Positions 1 through 21,133 of a stretch of 64,000 nucleotides of DNA are shown here, in pieces (positions within the stretch are counted from its first letter, which is position 1; the number at the start of each line of letters is the position of its first letter). The stretch spans positions 4,196,444-4,260,443 of the forward strand of contig OX345639.1 in assembly GCA_947044365.1 (NCBI GenBank), in the 5' to 3' direction. The DNA is from Petrosia ficiformis (taxonomy: Eukaryota; Porifera; Demospongiae; Haplosclerida; Petrosiidae). The notes beneath the pieces were generated by a model. That model ran no database searches, was not told the DNA's origin, and was given only the letters and a program-made list of their open reading frames with translations. The position numbers and the translations under genes were made by a program.

Positions 1-1294
1 ATATAGTGAATATTTGGCATTGTTTAAGAAGACTGTAGCTATGCATGAGATTTTCCTGTTAAGACTAGCTGCTCATCCAGCTTTCAAGGAAGATTATAAT
101 TTTCAAACATTTCTTGAATATGAGGGAGATGTAAGTTATCACATGACTCACTTGACTAATTGATGTAGTGTATGTTGCAGTTACGAGTTCGATCCAAGAA
201 CACACGTGAAAAGTTTGGTAGTTTCTGGAAAGGTTTCTCAAAGAGTATGGATGAGAATATAATTCTCAAGAACCATAAAGACGTTGACCCATGGTTTGAA
301 CAAGAGAAGAAGTTTCTAACTGACTATCATATCCAGTAATACATTATTAATTAACTGTTATAATTATTATTATCTTATATTCCTTATAGAGTAAAAGAAG
401 CTACCAAATTATCTGATAGGATGACTAGAGCTCACAAAAGAGTTGCTGATACATATATTAGTGTGGCGTTTTACATTGGTATACTACCAACATCTAAACA
501 TGATCCTATATCAGGGTAATTAAATACTTGTGTAAAATATCTACATTCATTATAATGATCACAGGTTGTATCGCAAATCAGGTGACACATTTGAAAAGCT
601 AAGGGTAGGTAGAATTGTCACATGATTATCATATGAACTTTACATAATCCATTAGAAACTGGAAGGGCGTGTTTCAACTGATGAGGACTTAAAACTTTCA
701 GATACTTTACGATATTATGAAAGGGATACTCAGGCTGCTTTGGTAAGTCTTCACCATGATGTAATATGACATCACAGTTAATTATAAATAATTAGGATTT
801 GCTGTATCGTCGAATGAGAAGTCTTGCTAATCTAGAATCATCGAATAAGAAACTAGAACAAGCTAAGACAAAGAACAAAGGTGTCACTGAGGTACTACAT
901 TCAACAACTTATTATCATCATAAATTAGTCAATTTTCTTGTAGGCAGAGGCAACACAAAAGAACTGTAATGAAAAGTTTGATGCACTATCTGAACATGGA
1001 AAACAAGGTATTATTACCATATTTGGCAATATCAGTAGTCATTATCATTAATCAGAGTTAACGAGTTTCAAGGGACGTCGTGTGCAAGCATTTAAAAAGA
1101 ACTTAGTGAGCATAGTAGTAATATTTGTAATGTGTATTAATTAATTAATATTATAGGTTGAACTGGCTGAGCTTCAGTTGAAACATGCGAAGGTAAGTAA
1201 TAGTAATCAATACTAATAATAATTACATTTCATTAATTATTAGAGTCAAGTGAATATTTTGAGATCCACTATATCTGCACTCAAAGAACTTTAA
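1..1294 (+). CDS. Sorting nexin, SNX5/SNX6/SNX32 type (5' partial)
   Basis: This is the C-terminal part of a SNX-BAR sorting nexin. These proteins form the membrane-bending half of the ESCPE-1/retromer-linked endosomal coat that returns cargo from endosomes to the Golgi or plasma membrane. The gene enters from the left edge. The first visible exon holds the end of the PX domain ([20 protein letters not shown], then FLEYEGD). Later exons give the BAR coiled coil: [18 protein letters not shown]-like [49 protein letters not shown], and [20 protein letters not shown]. It ends with TISALKEL and a TAA. About nine short exons are separated by introns of 40-60 bases with GT..AG ends. SNX5, 6 and 32 are paralogues within vertebrates, so one invertebrate gene probably represents all three. 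It is tail-to-tail with pecanex, with 117 bases between the stop codons. Confidence 0.9.
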
Positions 1295-1411
1295 ATACAC
1301 ACACACACACACACATACACATACTAGTATGGATATTAACATTTTAAAACATAATTTTATACACAAGCTGATACATGTTCCTAACAGCTAATTAATAGAT
1401 TTTTTCAAAAA
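1295..1411. other. Intergenic region between convergent genes, with short CA repeat
   Basis: A 117-base gap between the sorting nexin and pecanex stop codons. It starts with a short (CA)n run followed by AT-rich sequence. It must carry both 3' untranslated regions; no other feature is visible. Confidence 0.6.
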
Positions 1412-12591
<11,180 letters not shown>

Positions 12592-12950
12592 GTCAGAAAA
12601 ACTGGAAATCACTCTTCAACAATCATTAATTCATACCTATAACATAGAAAATGAATACACAACTCAACAATCATACATACCATGATAAATCCACTAGGTA
12701 ATAAAGAGAACATTATTTTAAGATACTTACGTGGTTAGATCTATAGTTGCTAAGAGGAGAATCCACTATGGAACATGAAACAGCAATTACCCCCTTTTCT
12801 AATATTTCTTGACTGCATCAACAATTTCTGATAAATAGATTGGAATACATAAATAATAGCTAATGACCATATTAGGAGATACTATATTTATGAAATTATA
12901 AATATAATCTCCCTGTCTTGTGGCTAGCATAGTTATTTATAGATGTGCTA
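12592..12950. promoter_or_regulatory. Divergent promoter region, pecanex / MLK
   Basis: The 359 bases between the two divergent start codons must hold both promoters and 5' untranslated regions. It is AT-rich with no CpG island-like patch. I see no clear transcription-factor motif or TATA box that I would defend. Confidence 0.5.
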
Positions 12951-15900
12951 ATGGCTGAGTTAAGTATTACTCGAGGAGGATCAACAGATGAAGACGATCT
13001 CCATGATTTATCAAACACTACTCTGAGACCCACTACTCCTATTGTTGACATTAATAAGACAAATTCAAGTGGATTGAAGAATACTGAACCAACTACTCCT
13101 GTAGACACATCAGCTGTTGCTATTAATGTACCAGCAATGGCTCAGATGAGAAAATGTATTGATGATCCTTCTGATAAATTATTTACCCATTCTTCTAACA
13201 AGTTTCGTCGTTCTAGCTCTCTACGAACAGAATCAAGCTATAAAAATTCATCAAGAAAGAATGTTGGTATAGTTATTGGTGATTTTACACGTATGTATCC
13301 AGATGAGCTTACTTTAACGATTGGAGAACGTATTGAGATAATTTCTAAACATATTGATGTGTCACGAAATATTGGTTGGTGGGTTGGGCGTAATTCAAAG
13401 GGCCAAACTGGTTTATTTCCTGTTAGTTGCGTGAAGGTAATCACTAGCTCAACATCAGACCTTGAAACTAATTCTGATACTCAGGGGCATTATCCAATTG
13501 AGATACCAACAGAACATGTAAAGTTAATGGAAGTTATTGGTGTTGGTGGTTTTGGGAAAGTTCACCGTGCGATATACCAAGGAGAAGAAGTTGCAGTCAA
13601 AGTGGCTCGTCAAACCAGTTTTGACACTGTAAAAATTATCAATGATGTTTTATCCGAAGCAGAAAAGTTTGCTCGATTAGCTCACAATAACGTATGTGCA
13701 CTAGTGGGTGTGTCTCTTGTGAGAGATGTGTATTTAGTGATGGAATATGCAAAAGGTGGCCCTTTGTCTCGAATACTACACGAGAAGAATCTTTATCTAC
13801 CTGTTGATGTTATTTTGGATTGGGGTAGACAGATTGCTGATGGTATGAAATATTTACATCATGAAGCTCTTCCTTGTATGATTCATCGTGATCTAAAATC
13901 TAGTAACAGTAAGTGTAAGCTAATTAAATTCTTTACCATATATGGTGTTTCCTTCTAAACCTATATGTATAGTATATATATAACTACTGTATATAATTAT
14001 TATAATGTATATAATTATAACTATTGTATGTCGTGTAAACATATTTATGCAATATTGTTATTACTAAACATAGTTGAAAGACACTTCATGATATCATTTT
14101 CTATTTTTTCAGTTTTACTCCAGAATATTGTAGATGTCGACAACTTGCATGATAATATTATTAAAATCACTGACTTTGGATTGGCCAGGGAGATTGAGCA
14201 TACTACACATATGAGTGCTGCTGGTACATACCCATGGATGGCACCTGAAGTTATAAGATCTTCAGAATTTTCTCAGAAAAGTGATGTCTGGAGGTCAGTT
14301 GTAAATTTGATTGTAACAACCATTAATTTTATTATCTTAATTAGCTTTGGTGTGGTTATGTGGGAGTTATTGACTGGAGAGAAACCGTACAGTGGTCTCA
14401 ACATGTATGTTGTGGCTTATGGTGTTGGTAGTAACACACTTAATTTACCGATTCCTGAAGATTGTCCTGAGTCAATTTCACAATTATTAAAAGGTAATAA
14501 TTATAGACTTTGTGTGCAGTGTGTAGAGGTCACACAACCCTCCTACTTAATAATTAGTGTATAGAGGTCACACAACCCTCCTACTTAATAATTAGTGTAT
14601 AGAGGTCACACAACCCTCCTACTTAATGATTAGTGTATAGAGGTCACACAACCCTCCTACTTAATAATTAGTGTATAGAGGTCACACAACCCTCCTACTT
14701 AATGATTAGTGTATAGAGGTCACACAACCCTCCTACTTAATAATTAGTGTATAGAGGTCACACAACCCTCCTACTTAATGATTAATGTATCGAGGTCACA
14801 CAACCCTCCTACTCAAGGATTAGTGTATAGTCCCCTCCTACTTAATGATTAGTGTATAATCCCCTCCTACTTAATGATTAGTGTATAGAGGTCACACAAC
14901 CCTCCTACTTAATGATTAGTGTATAGTCCCCTCCTACTTAATGATTAGTGTATAGAGGTCACACAACCCTCCTACTTAATGATTAGTGTATAGTCCCCTC
15001 CTACTTAATGATTAGTGTATAATCCCCTCCTACTTAATGATTAGTGTATAGTCCCCTCCTACTTAATGATTAGTGTATAATCCCCTCCTACTTAATAATT
15101 AGTGTATAATCCCCTCCTACTTAATGATTAGTGTATAATCCCCTCCTACTTAATGATTAGTGTATAGTCCCCTCCTACTTAATGATTAGTGTATAATCCC
15201 CTCCTACTTAATGACTAGTGTATAGAGGTCACACAACCCTCCTACTTAATGATTAGTGTATAGTCCCCTCCTACTTAATGATTAGTGTATAGTCCCCTCC
15301 TACTTAATGATTAATGTATAGTCCCCTCCTACTTAATGAAATATATCACTTCATTTCTTAACATAATTAACACTGAAGTGCCATTTAATTGTGGTTATCA
15401 TTTCCCAAAATAGTAAAGCTATCACTTCCTTTAACAACATTCTTAGAATTGCTAAGGGGATTTCCCATAATATGATGATGATGTCACATGTAGTTAATGT
15501 ATAGTGTAATCATGAAGCTGTTTTTTTGTTTTTGGGTTACAGACTGTTGGCAGAGACGTCATCCTCAACGTCCTAATTTTAATACAATATACAGTATATT
15601 GAGTGACCTACAACACTCAGATTTTTCTCAGACTAGTCATGAAGTATTTAAATCTTTACAATCTACATGGAAACATGAAGTCCAGAAATGTTTTCAGGAA
15701 CTAAAGAAGAATCAATCAGTAAGCTATTAATGTAGTGATATAAGTATCATTTCCTCATAATAAACCGCTGCATAATTATTATTGTGAAATATCATTTGAA
15801 ACTAATAATTAATGATTTATTATAGGAAATTGCTAATAAAGAAAAAGAACTTATTAACAAAGTTACAGTACAGGAACAGAGAGTTAAAGAATTAGAGGAA

Positions 15901-17782
15901 GAAAAAGTAGATCTTGTCAATATAATTGATAAGTTTCGTGATGAATTGAATGAACTTTCAGAAAAGGAAGTAAGTTAATGATATTCATAACTGTAATTGC
16001 TACTTATTACGTATTATTTCTCTCAGAAACGTCCTCCCAGAATTAAAATGTTATCATTTCGGAGAATGATGGATCGATTACTAACATCAAAAGAAACTAC
16101 TAAAATAAAATCGAGTAAAGCTGAAGCTTTAGCTAAAGAAATCGAAAGAAGAATGAAGGCTCTTAGTACTACTGAAGGTGAGTGTCATAATTTAAAATAG
16201 ATACAGTATTTCATATACTACAAATAGATCAAATGAAGAGAGCATATACAAGTCCAACTGGTGGAAAAAGATCGTCCCTCCCAATATCAACCATTGGACA
16301 CAGAAGACAGTCATCAGATACTGTTTTTAGACCTGATCAGGGTATGTATGTATATATCATTATTATATATATATATGTAATATATATAGTACACTTACAG
16401 GTCTTATATACAAAAATATAGACCCGAGGTTTAGTGTCCAAGGATGTGATATAGCCCGAGCCTGCGAGGGCTATATCACATCCGAGGACACTAAACCAAG
16501 GTTTTATATTGTTTTATATAAGAACTGTAAGTGTACTATATACAATATATTGTATGCTGATAGATTAAAGATTCACAGGTCTATATACAAAAATATAAGA
16601 CCTAACCACATCAAACGGTTGCCATGGTAGCATGCTATATATATATATATATATATCATGTACTAATAATTACCATCCCATCAGATGGAGGAGTGCTAGC
16701 TAATGTTAATGCTGATATAGACTCTCCTAATCAACCACCTAAAATGGGACAGAAAAGAGTGCGTTCTTTTATTCATCGGCGTGGTGATCAAAAACAGGGC
16801 GGAAAAGCATTTTCTTCTGTGATATCTCACATAGGATCAAGAGACAGAACAACATCTGATCCATATACAATCCAAAAACAAACATCAGTTCCATCTGGTC
16901 AGTAATATTAATTAATAATTATTATTCATTATAATTATTATTTTAATTACAGTGGACACACCCCCTCGTTCACCTAAACAAAGTTCTATGACTCTACCAA
17001 CACCACAACAACTATCTTTCCATTATTCTCCCTCTATGAAACGAAGTTCAATTGATGGTAGTCCAATCAGTCCAAAATTACCTGGAGACTCTTTTCTACA
17101 TACGCAATATTATGACTCTGGGAAAGATAGCATGACATGTTCAGACACTTCTGGACATTCCACTGGTAGTAGTGATGTTCATAATCTAATAGATTTAGAT
17201 CATTCTGTAACTCTACCTAAACCTGATCCATTTGCTGGTTTAGACCCTCTCAATGAGAGATGGAAAAGTGGATCTATTTTAGATGGTTCTCGTGGTGTAC
17301 CAACTTCTTCTGATTCACTGTTTAGTGATAATATAAGTATGAATAGATTTTCACCTGATCCAACACATCACCAGATATCCCCTCGACAATCTCTAGGTAA
17401 CAGTATATCACCAAGAAATTCCTCAACGCATTTACCTCTAGAACAAGGTACAAATCCTAGTCCTATAATATCAAGACCACGTCCCCGACCAGGTAGTGCT
17501 CATAATATACCTGCAACTGTAACATGTTCTAGTACTAGTGCTCCCACATCTCGTCCAAGTACTCCTACACTGAGTCGTCAAAATACTACCTCTCCAACTG
17601 GATCTGTACACAGTCTTCCGCAATATCCAACTACAAATACTGATGAAAACTTAAGTTTTATGATTGGAATGTCTGATAGCTCTGCTAGTCTTACTAGTTT
17701 TGATGACATTGTCTGGCATGATTCTATTGATATTGACTTTGACAAATTTTCATTTCCGCCAAAATTAAATTTTTTGAATTAG
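12951..17782 (+). CDS. Mixed-lineage protein kinase (MLK, MAP3K9/10/11/21 group)
   Basis: A MAP kinase kinase kinase of the MLK group, which activates JNK and p38 pathways downstream of Rac/Cdc42. After a Ser/Thr-rich N-terminus of about 100 residues comes an SH3 domain ([40 protein letters not shown]). The kinase domain shows the glycine loop [12 protein letters not shown], the lysine in VAVKVA, the catalytic loop [11 protein letters not shown], the DFG motif in [12 protein letters not shown], and WMAPEV. A leucine-zipper-like coiled coil follows ([32 protein letters not shown]), then a Ser/Pro-rich tail. SH3 before kinase separates it from ZAK and DLK. Exon 1 ends at about 13910 within the catalytic loop. 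Start ATG is 12951. The intron at 14494-15542 holds a large minisatellite and the one at about 16340-16683 holds a fold-back element. Confidence 0.93.
14525..15343. repeat. Two-unit minisatellite in MLK intron
   Basis: A tandem array of about 25 copies built from two related units. A 38-base unit (TAGAGGTCACACAACCCTCC then TACTTAATAATTAGTGTA) dominates the left third. A 29-base unit (TAGTCCCCTCCTACTTAATG then ATTAGTGTA) dominates the right. They share the final 24 or so bases, so the short unit looks like a deletion derivative. Mixed order in the middle points to repeated unequal exchange. Confidence 0.92.
16383..16542. mobile_element. Fold-back (palindromic) element in MLK intron
   Basis: A 160-base near-palindrome. 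Perfect 18-base outer arms (TATATAGTACACTTACAG at 16383-16400 and its complement at 16525-16542) enclose inner arms of about 33 bases with two mismatches around GGTTTAGTGTCC and GATGTGATATAGCCC. A second partial copy of the outer part (ACAGGTCTATATACAAAAAT) lies at about 16576-16605. Non-coding, probably a MITE. Confidence 0.8.
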
Positions 17783-18073
17783 CTATGTTATAGTGTGTGT
17801 GTGTGTGTCAAAAATATACACTAATTATTTATTTCATTTTTAAAACCAACACAATTCTATTTAATCACTTTAAAACTCCATTCTGTTTTTGTTTTTGCAT
17901 TTTTAAAACATTTTTGTGTGTATATATATGTATATAAAGAAATATTGTTGATATTGTATATTTTTGATTTTCCTCGTAATGAAACATCAGTACACAAGTT
18001 GTAGCACTAAACATGAAGAATTGTAACCATAGCAATCACATTTGTTCCTTTCTTCACTTCCAAGTACATCCAG
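17783..18073. other. 3' regions of MLK and GPATCH11 (convergent)
   Basis: 291 bases between two stop codons. It contains a short (GT)n run just after the MLK stop and T-rich sequence. Only 3' untranslated sequence is expected here. Confidence 0.5.
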
Positions 18074-19055
18074 TTAATTATCATGATATTCATATGACTC
18101 TCCAGGACATGAAGACATTAACTCTCGTTCATCTTGATATTAATGATTATAGTAATGACATACATGCTAATTATAAAGTTTACCTTCATAAACTGTTCCA
18201 CACCATATACAATAATAATAATTCCTACGTAGATAACTTGTAATTAATAATAATTGATCTATAATCTATTGACAATTAGAATATTAAATACTATATCTAA
18301 AATAGGTATATACCTCTATTTCTTCTTCATCCTCATCTTCTTCATCTAATGAACATGTTGATGCCCAATACCATCTCTCTATAGGTTGTAATATACCCTG
18401 TTGATATTAACAATATTATTATACTGTATCTAATATTTGTATACTAGCACACATGTGTAGTGTCAAGCTGTTCACAAGCCTTCTGACTTTTTATTAAGTC
18501 TGACTTTACTTGACGTAGAGTAGTTACTGATCTCTGATGTTCTTGAAATCTTGTTAAAAATTCAATTTGCTTCATTTTATTAGTTTCTTCCTTCTCTTTA
18601 ACATGCATTTCTCTTCCTAAACCTTGTCTATCTAAATAATATAAAACACACATTCACTACATACATCACAGAATTACTATACATATAATTATATATAATT
18701 ATATAATAATTCGTACCTCCTTTAACACATATTGGTACTGGCTCAGTTTGACCTATACCTATACATCAAGATGCCCATGTCAATTTAATCACATTATAAT
18801 TAAAACACACATACCAGTCTTGCCAAGAGCAGTTCCTGATTTATAACCCATTTTATATAGCATTGAGTAACCTAAGTTATCCCTTGGTATTGGCTTCGAT
18901 AGACCTTCCTTTCTGATTCTTGTTTCTTCTTCTTTCTTTGTACGTTTCACTTCTTTCTTTTTCTCACAAATGGTTCCTCCTTTTCTCTTGATATTTTTTC
19001 GTCCCTTTTGTTCATCATCTTCGAGGAAAATATCTGACATATAATCATCTTCCAT
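18074..19055 (-). CDS. GPATCH11: G-patch domain protein 11 (CCDC75)
   Basis: G-patch proteins bind and stimulate DEAH-box RNA helicases; GPATCH11 is a nuclear protein tied to RNA processing. The first exon starts MEDDYMSDIFLEDDEQKGRK, runs through a basic KKEVKRTKKEEE segment, and gives the G-patch core DNLGYSMLYKMGYKSGTALG. Later exons give GQTEPVPICVKGG, a coiled coil with LIKSQKACEQLDTTH, and QPIERWYWAST followed by an acidic run. The C-terminal DUF4187 zinc-finger-like domain reads YCIWCGTVYE, then across a 51-base intron DERELMSSCPGESYEYHDN and a TAA at 18074. That last exon is too small for simple open-frame searches and was found from the family pattern. The start ATG is at 19055. All family landmarks are in order. 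Confidence 0.92.
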
Positions 19056-19103
19056 ATGTGTAATTAATGGGCGTTGTAATGGGCGTGATTTATCGACTGA
19101 TTG

Positions 19104-19115
19104 TACGCATGCGCA
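19104..19115. promoter_or_regulatory. NRF1-like site upstream of GPATCH11
   Basis: TACGCATGCGCA, 49 bases before the GPATCH11 start codon, differs at one base from the palindromic NRF1 consensus (YGCGCAYGCGCR). A second partial GCGCAGTTG follows at once. CpG-bearing sites are rare in this AT-rich window, which makes it stand out. The function is inferred from the motif only. Confidence 0.45.
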
Positions 19116-19274
19116 GTTGCGCAGTTGTGCATTGTATGTATTTTTACAAGTTTAGTCAAATCAAACAGTAATTATCATTTATTGCAATTAATTTGTAGAG
19201 AAAGGTATACATGTACTTTCATTGGTTTCACAAGATGATAAGTCAAATGGCATCATTGATGTTATTTGGAGAGT

Positions 19275-19613
19275 TCATTTCAGACTACTTTCATCTGTGT
19301 CAAGAAAAGGTGTTGTTGAGATTTACACGTATATATACACATGTATAATAATAATTATAATATATGCTTATCCTGTGATAACAGAAATGGTACTGCCGTT
19401 CTTACATTTTTGCTGGAAATGTCTTTTCTTTCTCAATTTTGTATTATCTGGTTTCTCTGCCATTGACCACTCCACTCGTCCCATTGCATACCGTTCTGCC
19501 TCACTGGAATCAAATACTGTACTATTAAAGGCATTGTTGTGGTGTTTTCTTTCTACACGAGTCCATTCTGCATTTGAATTGCGTTCAACTGTACACCAAC
19601 TCTCTATATTCAT
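19275..19613 (-). CDS. Small uncharacterised basic protein, two exons
   Basis: I do not recognise this gene. Exon 1 runs from 19613 (ATG; MNIESWCTVERNSNAEW) to 19406, where AAAAAT is followed by a strong GTAAGA donor. A 111-base intron ends in TTGACACAG, and exon 2 adds YESSLK and a TGA at 19275. The predicted product is about 75 residues, charged, with AERYAMGRVEWSMAEKP and a basic LRKKRHFQQKY segment. The frame stays open upstream of the ATG to a possible acceptor at about 19651, so an extra 5' exon is possible. The opposite strand is also open here but has a composition unlike protein. It is divergent from the gene at 19733 with at most 120 bases between. Confidence 0.5.
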
Positions 19614-19732
19614 GTCTGATCTGGCCTCAAGCTCAGCAAATGTACACTGTTTCCATAGTAACGTATATTAAATATTGTTTCCATGGTAACATGTGATTAT
19701 TATCCTCATAGTCCAGTCAGCCACATGGTACC

Positions 19733-19891
19733 ATGGCATTAAAAAAGGAGTTTAGCCTTCCTAAACCAGATACAAGACTAGTGATATTTGGAGATGTTGT
19801 ATTCAAACTTAAATACAAAATGAGGTTAATAATTAAGATAACAATAATATTATTAATTTTATAATATAATATATATATATATAATATATAA

Positions 19892-19976
<85 letters not shown>

Positions 19977-20029
19977 TATATATATATATATGTATATATA
20001 TATAATATATATATAATTATATATATATA

Positions 20030-20072
<43 letters not shown>

Positions 20073-21052
20073 ATATATAATATATATAATAATTGTAATT
20101 ATACATTCAGTAGTAGTGATGACCTCTCTCAATCAGACACTGAATTGATGAAAGATCCAGTAATTCAGTGGGATATATTGGTGAGATTAATTATTATAAT
20201 AATTATATTATATATATAATAATTAATGTTAATAAATACAATTATACTAATATCCTGCAGAGAATCACTAAAAGAATTTTAAAACATCAATATGAACATA
20301 ACCAGATGTTTCCTATAAGAAGTGATACTGTTGTATTGTTTCCAGGTTAGAATTATATAATGTACTATTTCTTTGTGTAATTGTATTTATATAGGTACTA
20401 CTCCATGGAGTACTGGTAGAAAATTACAGTTTATTGAGAATAATAAGATCCTCTCGGTTCATCCTAATACTATAATAATGGTAGTGCATTTAATAAAACA
20501 TGATGAATGTTGTAGTATGGATAAATGTGAATGTAAGGTTGTAATAGTTCAGTATTATAATTTGTAATGACTATGTCAATTTACAGTAAAGAGTGGTATA
20601 ATTCATAATCGTAAAAGAATTCTTGAAGACAGTGTGTCTAATTCTGATACTGATCAGTACTTGTTGCCTATTAGTAAGAGATCAAAACATCAGGTTAGTC
20701 TTTTTGTTTATTTGCTGTTACATATTTTATCCAATCTCTTATTTTATAGAATCTTCATATAGAAGGTAAATCATCAATACGTGTTTATTAAAAATATTAA
20801 TTGAATTGTACATTATAGCAAATTATCAAGACACTTCATCTGCTATAGTACATCAGTCATCATCTGATGGTATTATTATAATGTATTACATATTGTATTA
20901 TTATACACTATTTATCATACAGAGTTACCTGTTGGTAGTGTATGGTCATTGATGTATGGGTATGTTATTATGTTGATATCTATCCATGCAAGTAATATTC
21001 TTTTTTCAGGTATATTATTAAACCAATGCTGAAAATATTTCATTATGAATAA
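19733..21052 (+). CDS. Uncharacterised protein, about 240 residues
   Basis: I do not recognise the family. At least eight small exons join with consistent phase. Start at 19733 (MALKKEFSLPKPDTRLVIFG). Further segments: SSSDDLSQSDTELMKDPVIQ, RITKRILKHQYEHNQMFPIR, SDTVVLFPGTTPWSTGRKLQ, VHPNTIIMVVHLIKHDECCS, KSGIIHNRKRILEDSVSNSD, a Ser-rich stretch, then ELPVGSVWSLMYGYIIKPML and the stop at 21050-21052. No membrane segment or signal peptide is apparent. The first intron (about 19825-20109) is almost entirely AT repeat. A KRILEDS..LLPISKRSKH segment could be a nuclear localisation signal, but that is a guess. It converges on the b561-NOX gene with 81 bases between stop codons. Confidence 0.6.
19850..20100. 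repeat. Long (AT)n tract
   Basis: About 250 bases of nearly pure alternating AT with occasional AATT and GTAT interruptions. It fills the first intron of the gene at 19733. It is self-complementary and could extrude as a cruciform. Confidence 0.95.
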
Positions 21053-21133
21053 TAAACAAACTACTCATACATCAATGTAGTGTTTCATGAATATAGTACT
21101 GAATATATATAATTATTATAAATATAAATCTGT

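Noticed and set aside
19222..19671. A 149-residue plus-strand open frame over the small gene at 19275-19613.
   Set aside because: Its composition is unlike protein, its first part is intron-like AT sequence, and the minus strand has a better spliced frame with strong GTAAGA and ACACAG signals.
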